DNA of 64,000 nt from Victivallis sp. Marseille-Q1083. GTDB taxonomy: Bacteria > Verrucomicrobiota > Lentisphaeria > Victivallales > Victivallaceae. The notes below the pieces were generated by a model. That model did no database searches, was not told the DNA's origin, and saw only the letters and a list, made by a program, of their open reading frames with translations. Of the stretch, positions 36,456 to 44,135 are shown in pieces. The stretch lies in assembly GCF_903645315.1 (NCBI RefSeq), contig NZ_CAHJXL010000001.1, positions 620,001 through 684,000 on the forward strand. The letters run 5' to 3'. The position numbers and the translations under genes are program-made. How positions within the stretch are numbered: the stretch's first letter is position 1; every line of letters starts with the position of its first letter.

Positions 36456-38750
36456 ATGATACTGAAAACCTTTGCCGTTTTTTTCCTTCTGTGGACGCTG
36501 CTGCCGTTGCCGGGCAACGACGACGCGATCCGGTTCGGCATTCTGCCGCGTCCCAGGCAATTGACGGTGGAAGCCGCCGCGCCGGTCACGTTCGGTCCGG
36601 CATTCCGGCTGCAACTGCCGCCGGAAGCGCCATATGAATCATGGCTGCGGACCGAATTGATTTCTTCGCTCGGCTGGCACGAGAGTGACGCGCCGGAAGC
36701 CTGCCTCATTCAAATCCGGGAAGCGGACGATGCCGCGCCGGAACAATACACGCTGCAGCTCGATTCTTCCGGCATCACGCTGACGCTCGGTTCTCCCCGG
36801 GCCGGTTTTCCCGCCGTCGGGCGGTTGTTGAGCCTGCTCGACACCGGCTGCCTGCAAATCAACCCGGACCGTTCGCTGACCGGCCCCGCCCTGACGCTGG
36901 CCGACCGGCCCGATTTCGCCATCCGGGGCATGCACCTGCAACTGGCGTTCGAACACGCCGACGGTCTGGCGGCGGAACTCAAACACGTCAAACGTTATCT
37001 GGACGTCATGGCCCGGACCGGCTTCAATCTGGTGGTACTCGACCTCGGCGGCCGTTACCCGTTTACCAGCCTGCCGTCGGCAACCCAGTATACCCCCTGG
37101 AGCCGGGAGGCGATCCGGGAAATCGTCGCTTATGCGCGTTTGCGCGGCATCACACCGGTTCCGGGCATCAATACCATCAGCCACGTCGAACGCGCGCCGC
37201 AAGTCCTGATCTTCAAGGATCAAGCGGGCTATAACCTCGGCATGGATGTCACCGATCCGAATTTTCTGCCGCTCTACCGGCAACTGCTGGACGAACTCGG
37301 CGAACTCTTCGAACAACCGCCTTACCTGGTCATCGGAGCCGATGAATGCCGCGAGGCGCTGGATATGCTGGCTGAACGGAGCGGCAAAAGCCCGGACCGG
37401 CTGTTCGCCGACACGGTCAATGCCGTCGGCGATTATCTGCTGTCCAAGCAAATTACGCCAATCTTCTGGCACGATATGTTGTTCGTACTGCCCGGCGAAC
37501 TGCAGCCGGACGGCACCCGGCTCCATGCCGCCGATTTGATCAACGAAAAATTCATCGTCGACTTCTGGAATTATGATTACCATCCCTTTTACGAAGGACT
37601 TGAACGGCTGAAAGACAAACCGAACCTCTGGGTTTCACCCTGGCTCGAAATCGGTGCCACCCAAAAACTGCTGCAGCAGGCATACCGGCAGGGCGTCAAC
37701 GCCGTTCTGGGCACCACCTGGGCCTGGCCGACCGAAATCGGCGCCGCGCTGTTCCACACGGCGGCACTGTCCTGGAATCGCCACGCCCGGCTTGATTTCG
37801 ACACGACCGGTGTTTTTCTGAATCTTCTGTTGCGGCGGCAGGATTTGACGCCGCCGGGCCATATGACACCGCTGACCGCCTCGGGCGGCGCACCGGCCGG
37901 GAGCGGCGTCGATTTGCCCGCCGGCAGTTTTCGCCACGGCGGCCGGCAATTCGATTGCACCGGCCCGTTGACGTTTTCCCGGCCGCTGCCGGCCTACCGG
38001 CCGCTCCGGCTCGACGAAGTTGTTTCGCAATTGGAACGGAACCGGAATCTGGAAATCCTGCTTCGCAACCCGCGGCGGGCCGGAGAAGGAATACCGGTCG
38101 ACAAAGTCAATGCCCCGCGCGGCCACCTGGAAACCATTCTCTATACGCCGGAACACGGCAAGAGCACCGGCACCAATCTCTACGGGGATGACTGGATTGT
38201 CTCCGGCGGCAGGGTGGTCAAGCGAACCCACAACGAAGCGAATGCGGCAATTCCCGCGGACGGCTGCGTGGTTTCCGCCCATTACTGGCAAGGGGCGGAC
38301 TGGCGTTTCTTCTACTTGAGCGATTGTTTCAATCCCGATTCCCCGTTCGAACTGGTCGGCGCGCTGCCGGCAACCGAACCGGCCGAACCGATCCGCGTCG
38401 CCATCCCTCCGGAAGCCGACGGCGTCAGTTTCCTGCTCGCGGCGGCCTTCATGCGGGCCACCGGCCCGGGTCCCCTGGCGACCGTGGAACTTCATTTTGC
38501 CGACGGCAGGCAGGAACAGCTTGCGCTGGACAGCCTTCTTTTCCGCCAAAGCACTCCCGCCCCGCCCGGCAATTTCGAATTGTACATGGCGACCGACTGT
38601 TTCGCGCCGACGGCCAAGCGGAGCCGGCTGGTCATCCTGGAATACGACCGGCAGGGCGGCCCGATGCCGCAGGAAATCATTTTCCGTCCGGAACCGGAGG
38701 CGCTGAAACAGGGACTGACCCTCGTCGGCAGCACCGCCTGGCAACGCTGA
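36456..38750 (+). CDS. Secreted GH20-like beta-hexosaminidase homologue
   Basis: 764 residues with a signal peptide (MILKTFAVFFLLWTLLPLPG). An N-terminal alpha/beta domain (RFGILPRPRQLTVEAA, ADDAAPEQYTLQLDSSG) precedes a TIM barrel starting at RPDFAIRGMHLQL. The catalytic Asp-Glu pair of family 20 is present in LVIGADECREAL. The region after about residue 480 is an extra beta-domain. Family 20 enzymes use the substrate's acetamido group to cleave terminal N-acetylhexosamines, so mucin or chitin-type sugars are likely targets. Second gene after the pseudopilin; a terminator follows at 38767-38799. Confidence 0.85.
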   Translation: MILKTFAVFFLLWTLLPLPGNDDAIRFGILPRPRQLTVEAAAPVTFGPAFRLQLPPEAPYESWLRTELISSLGWHESDAPEACLIQIREADDAAPEQYTLQLDSSGITLTLGSPRAGFPAVGRLLSLLDTGCLQINPDRSLTGPALTLADRPDFAIRGMHLQLAFEHADGLAAELKHVKRYLDVMARTGFNLVVLDLGGRYPFTSLPSATQYTPWSREAIREIVAYARLRGITPVPGINTISHVERAPQVLIFKDQAGYNLGMDVTDPNFLPLYRQLLDELGELFEQPPYLVIGADECREALDMLAERSGKSPDRLFADTVNAVGDYLLSKQITPIFWHDMLFVLPGELQPDGTRLHAADLINEKFIVDFWNYDYHPFYEGLERLKDKPNLWVSPWLEIGATQKLLQQAYRQGVNAVLGTTWAWPTEIGAALFHTAALSWNRHARLDFDTTGVFLNLLLRRQDLTPPGHMTPLTASGGAPAGSGVDLPAGSFRHGGRQFDCTGPLTFSRPLPAYRPLRLDEVVSQLERNRNLEILLRNPRRAGEGIPVDKVNAPRGHLETILYTPEHGKSTGTNLYGDDWIVSGGRVVKRTHNEANAAIPADGCVVSAHYWQGADWRFFYLSDCFNPDSPFELVGALPATEPAEPIRVAIPPEADGVSFLLAAAFMRATGPGPLATVELHFADGRQEQLALDSLLFRQSTPAPPGNFELYMATDCFAPTAKRSRLVILEYDRQGGPMPQEIIFRPEPEALKQGLTLVGSTAWQR

Positions 38751-38766
38751 GTTTCGCCACCCGACT

Positions 38767-38799
38767 GGTCCGGCAGACATCATTGCCGGACCTTTTTTT
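38767..38799 (+). terminator. Terminator of cassette 2
   Basis: GGTCCGGCA (38767-38775) pairs with TGCCGGACC (38784-38792), followed by seven T. It lies 17 bases after the GH20-like stop. Confidence 0.9.
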
Positions 38800-38908
38800 G
38801 TTAGAAAACGATTGAGAATCCGGCCGGAACGGCAACGGCGGTTGCATGATTCGCCGCCGGAAGATACATTTTTCCGCAGATCGAAAAAAACAACTCGGGA
38901 GCAGAAAA

Positions 38909-40012
38909 ATGATGTTCAAAAACCTGACGGCTTCGCTGCTGGTCTTCGCCGGCGCGGCAATCGCCTCCAACGCTTTCGGCGCGGCGGAAGCACCGGCCGC
39001 CGCCTATCGGCCGCCGCAATTGAGCGAACCGGACAACTGGACGATGGTGGTGATTCCAGACACCCAGAATTACGTCAAAAACAGCCGCAACCAGGGAATC
39101 CTCGACCTGATGCTGACCTGGACGGCGGAGAACGCCGAACCGCTTCGCATCCAGCAGGTTCTGGTCGTCGGCGACCTGGTCGACCAGAACCGCGATCCCA
39201 ATCACTACCCTGGCCGGAACAATCAAAACGGCGACGAACAATGGCAGGCGTTTTCGACGTTGCTGCAGCGTTTGGACGGCAAGCTGCCTTACATTCTCTG
39301 CACCGGCAACCACGATTACGGCGACAAGGACGCCATCGACCGGCAGACCCAATTCCCCACTTACTTCACGCCCGACCGCAACCCGGCCTGGCGCGGCATT
39401 CTGCAGGCGTGCGGGCCGGACAGCATGGGAGACGAAACGCTGGCCAACGCCTGTTATGAATTCACGACGCCGGCCGGCCAAAAACTGCTGGTCGTCTCGG
39501 TCGCCTTTTCGCCGACCGACGCGGAACTCGCCTGGGCGAAAGCGCAGCTCGACCGGCCGGAATACCGCGACCATTTCGCCATCATTCTGACCCACGCCTA
39601 TCTCGGCTCCGACGGCAAACGCCTCACCGGGCGCGGTTATCCGGTGGACAAGGACGGCAATGTCGGCGAAGACATCTGGAACAAACTGGTCAAAGTGACG
39701 CCGAATATCCGGCTGGTGATCTGCGGCCATATCTCCTCGCCGGACGACTGGGACGGCTGCACGGCTTATTCCACCGACCGCAACGACGCCGGCCGGACCG
39801 TCGGCCAGCTGCTCTTCGACCCCCAGGCGCTGGGCGGCGGCTGGCACGGCAACGGCGGCGACGGCTGGCTGCGGCTGCTCGAATTCTCTCCGGATCTGAA
39901 AACCATCAAGGTACGGACCTTTTCACCGCTGTTCGCCGCCAGCCCGGCCACCCGCCAACTGGCCTGGCAGCAGGAACCGTTCAACGAATTCGAAATCCGC
40001 TTCGAAGATTGA
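38909..40012 (+). CDS. Secreted calcineurin-like metallophosphoesterase
   Basis: 367 residues from MMFKNLTASLLVFAGAAIAS (signal peptide). GGGAG lies upstream of this ATG; the frame is open 21 codons earlier. Metal-binding motifs in order: VIPDTQNY, VVGDLVDQN, CTGNHDYGD, ILTHAYLGSD and ICGHISSPDD. Enzymes of this type hydrolyse phosphodiesters or phosphomonoesters; the exported location suggests work on extracellular phosphate compounds. Its stop is two bases from the stop of the convergent phosphoesterase at 40015. Confidence 0.87.
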   Translation: MMFKNLTASLLVFAGAAIASNAFGAAEAPAAAYRPPQLSEPDNWTMVVIPDTQNYVKNSRNQGILDLMLTWTAENAEPLRIQQVLVVGDLVDQNRDPNHYPGRNNQNGDEQWQAFSTLLQRLDGKLPYILCTGNHDYGDKDAIDRQTQFPTYFTPDRNPAWRGILQACGPDSMGDETLANACYEFTTPAGQKLLVVSVAFSPTDAELAWAKAQLDRPEYRDHFAIILTHAYLGSDGKRLTGRGYPVDKDGNVGEDIWNKLVKVTPNIRLVICGHISSPDDWDGCTAYSTDRNDAGRTVGQLLFDPQALGGGWHGNGGDGWLRLLEFSPDLKTIKVRTFSPLFAASPATRQLAWQQEPFNEFEIRFED

Positions 40013-40014
40013 AT

Positions 40015-40908
40015 TCAACGGTCCGCCTGGTCCGCCCGGCGGATCGTCAATTCGACGATCTCCGGCGGACAGCGGAACCGCAACTGGGCGATGCTCTGGC
40101 CGAGGCCGTTCGAAACCAGCAGCGTCCGGCCTTTTTCGACGATCAGGCCGCTGGCATAGCGCTGGCCGTACTCCGACGGCACCACCAGCCGCCCCAGCCA
40201 CGGCAGATTCACCTGCCCTCCGTGCGTATGGCCGGCGATGACCAGTTTGGTTTCGGGCGGCAGCTCCGGAAAGACATCCGGATGGTGCGACAGGACGATG
40301 CCCGGTTCCGCCGGTCGGTACTCCTCCGGCAACCTGCCGGGATCGAACTGCCGGGTCTCCCGGTCCGGCAGGCCGACCAACTGGACTTTACCGGCCGGCA
40401 GCTGCAACCAACACCACTCATTTTCCAGCACCCGGATCCGGTTGTCTTCCAGCGCCCGGCGGATTCGCGGCCCGTCCTGCCACCAGTCATGGTTGCCCAG
40501 TACGGCAAAAATTCCACCCGGCGCCGTCAACTTGCCGAGCGCTTCGGCGATCGCTTCCGGCGTGGCGGTATCCTTCCAATGGCGTCCCCGGACATAATCG
40601 CCCAGCAGAAAAATGACATCCGGCTTCAGAGCATTGCTTTCAGCGACGATACGGCGCAAACGGTCCAAATCTTCCGGGCGGACATGCAAGTCGGCCAGCA
40701 CAACCGCCCGTATTCCGTCGAGCGCCGCCGGCCACTGTTCCAACTGCACTTCATAACGGGTGACGACCAGCCGGTTCGGCTCCACCCGGCCAATCCAGAC
40801 CAGAAAACCGGCGATCACCGCCGCCGCGGTCAAACCTCCGACCATGCGGCGATGAAAGCTTCCGGTTCGTTTATCGACGCTTGCGCCGTCCCGCGCTCCA
40901 GCGGCCAT
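40015..40908 (-). CDS. Membrane-anchored metallophosphoesterase (YaeI/YkuE-like)
   Basis: 297 residues from MAAGARDGASVDK, with GGAG eight bases upstream (a TTG two codons earlier is less likely). It has an N-terminal membrane helix (MVGGLTAAAVIAGFLVWIG), then the motif set VVLADLHVRP, LLGDYVRG, VLGNHDWW, VLSHHPD and IAGHTHGGQVN. The YaeI/YkuE family contains UDP-diacylglucosamine-type and related phosphodiesterases at the membrane. It is convergent with the secreted phosphoesterase, with a two-base gap. Confidence 0.88.
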   Translation of the reverse strand: MAAGARDGASVDKRTGSFHRRMVGGLTAAAVIAGFLVWIGRVEPNRLVVTRYEVQLEQWPAALDGIRAVVLADLHVRPEDLDRLRRIVAESNALKPDVIFLLGDYVRGRHWKDTATPEAIAEALGKLTAPGGIFAVLGNHDWWQDGPRIRRALEDNRIRVLENEWCWLQLPAGKVQLVGLPDRETRQFDPGRLPEEYRPAEPGIVLSHHPDVFPELPPETKLVIAGHTHGGQVNLPWLGRLVVPSEYGQRYASGLIVEKGRTLLVSNGLGQSIAQLRFRCPPEIVELTIRRADQADR

Positions 40909-40986
40909 TTTCAAGCTCCGTCTCCCTCATTCTGCCGGTTCTTTGACATTTTTTTATCGTATTGAATATATTTCATCTTTGTCCGC

Positions 40987-41042
40987 TTTACAAATCCGAC
41001 CGCTTCTCTATATTATCATTGTTTAAATGACAAAAACGTTTT
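40987..41042 (+). promoter_or_regulatory. Promoter and CG-centred palindrome upstream of the DUF4434 gene
   Basis: TTTACA (40987-40992) and TATATT (41009-41014) are 16 bases apart; AAAACGTTTT (41033-41042) is a perfect palindrome with central CG just downstream, typical of LacI-family operators but shorter than the one in cassette 2. Confidence 0.5.
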
Positions 41043-41092
41043 AGGACATCACAACCGGACTTCACGCAATCACGACAGGAAAGGAAATCGCG

Positions 41093-42034
41093 ATGAAAAT
41101 CAACGGCAGCTGGTTTGAATTTCAACATGGCGGCGGCTGGGAAGCGAAATACTGGAATCCGCAGTTTATGCAATTTTCGGCGGAACAGTGGAAGACGTTG
41201 ATCAAAGACATTGCCGGAATCGGCATGGAATATCTGGTATTGATGTCCAGTGCACTGGGCGGCAAGACCTTCTACGAAAGCGAATACGCCGAGGAGTATC
41301 CGATCGCCTGCCGCAATCTGCTGCCGCTTTTGCTGGAAACCGCCGAAAAGCTGGATTTGAAGGTTTTCGTCGCCAACGATTTCTTCGGCGACTGGAGCAA
41401 TCCGGTCGCCATGATGACCGACTCGAACATCCGGGAAGCACGCGACCGGCGGAGTGCCGAAATCGTCGAACGGTTCGGGCATTACCGGAGCTTTTACGGC
41501 TGGTACTGGCCGAACGAAGCGGCGATTCATCCCTATTACGAGGAATTCTTCATCGATTATGTCAACCACAACTCGGCGCTGGCGCATCAATTGACGCCGG
41601 GCAAGAAGACGCTGATCGCCCCGTACGGCACCTTCCGGGCCAAAACCGATGACGCCTTTATCGACCAACTGGAACGCCTCGACATCGACTATATCGCCTA
41701 CCAGGATGAAATCGGCGTCCGAAAATCCAACCTCGACTGGACGCCGTATTACTTCGAAGCACTCCGCCGGGCGCACGACAAAGCCGGACGGAGCAAACTC
41801 TGGGCCGATGTCGAAGTATTCCATTTCGAAGGCGAAGTTTACAAAACTGCTCTGCTGCCGGCGCCGTTCGAGCGCGTCAAAGCTCAAATCGACGGCATCA
41901 GCCAGTTCGTCGACCGTATTCTGATTTACCAGTCCCCCGGCCTGATGAGCCGCCCGGGTTCCATCGCATCGACCGGCACCGCCTCGGAGCAACTCTACAC
42001 CGCCTATGCGGAACACTTGAAGCGGCAGGGCTGA
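41093..42034 (+). CDS. DUF4434-type TIM-barrel protein
   Basis: 313 residues, AGGAAAGGAAA upstream. No signal peptide, so probably cytoplasmic. Family-like segments are ISGTWFEF-like MKINGSWFEFQHGGGW, MEYLVLMSSALGG, RSFYGWYWPNEAAIHPYY (with a likely acidic residue), TLIAPYGTF and DYIAYQDEIGV. DUF4434 proteins are predicted glycoside-hydrolase-like barrels of unproven activity. A terminator at 42057-42095 shows that it is a single-gene unit, with a possible LacI-type operator upstream. Confidence 0.8.
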   Translation: MKINGSWFEFQHGGGWEAKYWNPQFMQFSAEQWKTLIKDIAGIGMEYLVLMSSALGGKTFYESEYAEEYPIACRNLLPLLLETAEKLDLKVFVANDFFGDWSNPVAMMTDSNIREARDRRSAEIVERFGHYRSFYGWYWPNEAAIHPYYEEFFIDYVNHNSALAHQLTPGKKTLIAPYGTFRAKTDDAFIDQLERLDIDYIAYQDEIGVRKSNLDWTPYYFEALRRAHDKAGRSKLWADVEVFHFEGEVYKTALLPAPFERVKAQIDGISQFVDRILIYQSPGLMSRPGSIASTGTASEQLYTAYAEHLKRQG

Positions 42035-42056
42035 ACCGCGCCTCCGCCCGGCCAAT

Positions 42057-42095
42057 CCCGGAACCGGCAATGCTTTCGGTTCCGGGGAATTTTTC
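42057..42095 (+). terminator. Terminator of the DUF4434 gene
   Basis: CCCGGAACCG (42057-42066) pairs with CGGTTCCGGG (42077-42086), followed by AATTTTT. Confidence 0.85.
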
Positions 42096-42138
42096 TGCCG
42101 GCATTGCCCGGCCGGCAGGATCCCCAACGATTTCCGCA

Positions 42139-42301
42139 GCAGGCGGCTTGATTCCGGACGCCGGCCCTGCTATGATATGCGGTCGGGAGCATGACAGACT
42201 TTCGCCGGAGAACGACTATGAAAAGAAAGCAGATTCTATTTTTCCAGCGCCGCGTCCATCCCGAGCTGGAACGCGCCGTTTCGAATTACGCCAATGCCAA
42301 A
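42139..42301 (+). repeat. 163-bp direct repeat, copy 1
   Basis: Matches 43973-44135 with two substitutions. It contains a promoter (TTGATT 42148-42153, 17 bases, TATGAT 42171-42176), the ribosome site and the first 28 codons of the XylR-type regulator. Sequence identity ends abruptly at both edges. Confidence 0.95.
42218..42301 (+). pseudogene. Truncated 5' end of the XylR-type regulator
   Basis: Codons 1-28 (MKRKQILFFQRRVHPELERA and eight more residues) of the gene at 44052, then the frame runs into unrelated sequence and stops at 42382. The promoter and ribosome site are intact, so a short chimeric peptide could be made. Confidence 0.85.
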
Positions 42302-42597
42302 ATCTCTGTTGCTTCGGCACCCCGTTTGATTGCCCGGTTCCGCGCTTTCAAGGCTCCTTCCATTTGGAGCTCGGCATTATAGGCTTTCAGCGCCGCTTGT
42401 CTGGCCTGGTTATTGGCCAGTTCCAGTTTTGCCGCCGCCTGGTCAATCTGAAAATCTTTCAACGTCAGTTCACCGCGTTCTTTGAGTCGGCGGTTCATTT
42501 CCTCATATGCCTGTTTGCGAAATTTCAATTCATTTGCGGCGGCCTTCTCGGCAGGACTGGGTTCGAATGTTTTCCGTTTTGGCCAATCGCTTTCCAT
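42286..42597 (-). CDS. Hypothetical helical protein, probably truncated at the repeat junction
   Basis: 103 residues from MESDWPKRKTFEPSPAEKAA. Charged, Ala-rich and helical throughout (KFRKQAYEEMNRRLKERGEL, LELANNQARQAALKAY). Its last few codons (LALA then stop) lie inside the 163-bp repeat, so the original C-terminus was probably lost when the insert joined. No family recognised; phage origin is possible given the tail-like genes elsewhere in the insert. Confidence 0.5.
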   Translation of the reverse strand: MESDWPKRKTFEPSPAEKAAANELKFRKQAYEEMNRRLKERGELTLKDFQIDQAAAKLELANNQARQAALKAYNAELQMEGALKARNRAIKRGAEATEILALA

Positions 42598-42735
42598 ATA
42601 AAGTTACTTGCTAAGATAGAATATAATACGCGGAAACCATAGCCGCCAAATAACAAAAAAATAGCGACCGGCTCTTGAGATAACCTAAATTTGGTTTATA
42701 TTATTACTGTAATAAAAAAACAGGAGTTGAAAGCA

Positions 42736-42990
42736 ATGCCGGTAATTTGTCGGTTCTATGGCATTTTGATCAAGATGTACTTCCGGGCCGGAGAACATAA
42801 CCCGCCACATTTTCATGCAATTTATGGAGACCGGTCCGGAATGTTTGACCTTGATACTTTGGATATGATCGAGGGTGACTTGCCGCAAAAGGCATTGGCG
42901 ATGGTTCAGGAGTGGGGCAAAGATCACCGGGCCGAACTGCTGGAAATCTGGAATACGCAGAAATTCCGCGAGATTGCACCGCTGGAATAA
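42736..42990 (+). CDS. DUF4160 protein
   Basis: 84 residues from MPVICRFYGILIKMYFRAGE, with GGAG upstream; the frame is open 15 codons further. The family signature is complete: a short N-terminal beta hairpin, then EHNPPHFHAIYGDRSG and a C-terminal AMVQEWGKDHRAELLEIWN helix. DUF4160 genes are usually followed, as here, by a DUF2442 gene; the pair is suspected to be toxin-antitoxin-like, but this is unproven. Seventeen bases separate the two. Confidence 0.88.
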   Translation: MPVICRFYGILIKMYFRAGEHNPPHFHAIYGDRSGMFDLDTLDMIEGDLPQKALAMVQEWGKDHRAELLEIWNTQKFREIAPLE

Positions 42991-43007
42991 ACAAGAGGGC
43001 ATGACAA

Positions 43008-43394
43008 ATGGCATTTCACAAATTGACTGCCGTAAAGGCGTTGCCGGGCTGGTTGCTGCTGGCGGATTTTGCCGATGGCAGGCAGACGGCCTATAACGTC
43101 GGAGCATTGTTCGATGTGCAGCCGGAATTTCAGGACTTGCGCAATATTCCCGGCCTGTTTGAACAAGTGAAGGTCGATGTCGGCGGGCATGGCGTGAGTT
43201 GGAATGATGCAATCGACCTGGACGCCGAAGAATTGTATTGCAACGGTCTGGAGACCCGGCCGACGACGGAAACAAGCCGGGGGCAATGCTGTCCGGCGTG
43301 CGGCCAGATGATTCGGCGCAAAAGTTCCCGGCAGACCGCCGCCAGCCGGGTCAACGGCCGCAAAGGCGGCCGGCCGAAAAAAGTAACGGCATGA
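43008..43394 (+). CDS. DUF2442 protein with CxxC and AT-hook-like tail
   Basis: 128 residues. Residues 1-80 match the DUF2442 type (LTAVKALPGWLLLADFADGR, WNDAIDLDAEELYCNG). The C-terminal extension has CCPACGQMI and a basic tail ASRVNGRKGGRPKK, which resembles an AT-hook (GRP core) and would bind DNA. This agrees with an antitoxin/autoregulator role beside the DUF4160 protein. The Cys pattern is incomplete for a zinc ribbon. Confidence 0.82.
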   Translation: MAFHKLTAVKALPGWLLLADFADGRQTAYNVGALFDVQPEFQDLRNIPGLFEQVKVDVGGHGVSWNDAIDLDAEELYCNGLETRPTTETSRGQCCPACGQMIRRKSSRQTAASRVNGRKGGRPKKVTA

Positions 43395-43401
43395 TGGAGC
43401 G

Positions 43402-43473
43402 ATGAAAAAGAATTCCGGGAAATTGACCGGTTATCTGGCGTTCGATCCGGATGAAACCGGATTGTGCCGATGA
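43402..43473 (+). CDS. Very short ORF after DUF2442
   Basis: 23 codons (MKKNSGKLTGYLAFDPDETG and three more). GGAG lies before the ATG. It may be the decayed start of a third gene of the cluster; nothing else supports it. Confidence 0.25.
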   Translation: MKKNSGKLTGYLAFDPDETGLCR

Positions 43474-43507
43474 TCAATTCGACTTTGGAATTCAGGCGTT
43501 CCAATGC

Positions 43508-43699
43508 CTAATTGCTCTGCTGCCTGGCGCAATTGCGCGCCATTTCGGCTATATACGATGGCAGGAACTTGATGCCGCCGCTGCCGGTAAAACGGACCGA
43601 CAAGCGGGAAAGGTAAAAACAGGCGTCTTTGAAAACAAGGCGCCTGTCCTGTTCAATCTGGTCCCATTCCCAGCTGAATGTCTGTAAATACCTGTCCAT
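43508..43699 (-). CDS. Small protein overlapping the tail-chaperone-like gene
   Basis: 63 residues from MDRYLQTFSWEWDQIEQDRR. It overlaps the 3' end of the 94-residue gene by 47 bases in another frame. In phages, a second tail chaperone product is often made by ribosomal frameshifting at such an overlap; the frame relationship here (+1 or -2) would not fit the usual -1 slip. No family recognised. Confidence 0.4.
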   Translation of the reverse strand: MDRYLQTFSWEWDQIEQDRRLVFKDACFYLSRLSVRFTGSGGIKFLPSYIAEMARNCARQQSN

Positions 43700-43937
43700 C
43701 CTTTTCGAGCAGCAGTTCGATCTGCTGTTCGTTCATTCCCTCGACGCACCGGGAGAACAGGAGCCGCCGGATACGCAATTCGGCATCGTCCGGCCGGTTG
43801 TGGCTGATATCCGACATTTGCAACGCGATATCGTCGCCGAATGCCGAAATCGTCACGTTCTGTTTTTCGCCCAGGACCGAAATTGCCACTTCTTTTTTCG
43901 GGAGTTCCAGCGCGGCCAATTTGCTCAAATCAAGCAT
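43653..43937 (-). CDS. Phage tail assembly chaperone-like protein (tentative)
   Basis: 94 residues, AGGAAATTAG upstream. MLDLSKLAALELPKKEVAIS, a second strand pair and a helical C-terminal half (DAELRIRRLLFSRCVEGMNE) resemble phage tail assembly chaperones in length and layout. The identification rests on pattern only. It is followed by an overlapping frame, the usual arrangement of this phage gene pair, and lies in an insert bracketed by a direct repeat. Confidence 0.4.
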   Translation of the reverse strand: MLDLSKLAALELPKKEVAISVLGEKQNVTISAFGDDIALQMSDISHNRPDDAELRIRRLLFSRCVEGMNEQQIELLLEKDGQVFTDIQLGMGPD

Positions 43938-43972
43938 AATCTAATTTCCTAACAAACCTCAAAATTTTCATC

Positions 43973-44135
43973 GCAGGCGGCTTGATTCCGGACGTCGGCC
44001 CTGCTATGATATGCGGTCGGGAGCATGACAGACTTTCGCCGGAGAACGACTATGAAAAGAAAGCAGATCCTATTTTTCCAGCGCCGCGTCCATCCCGAGC
44101 TGGAACGCGCCGTTTCGAATTACGCCAATGCCAAA
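43973..44135 (+). repeat. 163-bp direct repeat, copy 2 (functional)
   Basis: Copy attached to the complete regulator. It carries promoter TTGATT (43982-43987), 17 bases, TATGAT (44005-44010), the GGAG site and codons 1-28. Confidence 0.95.
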
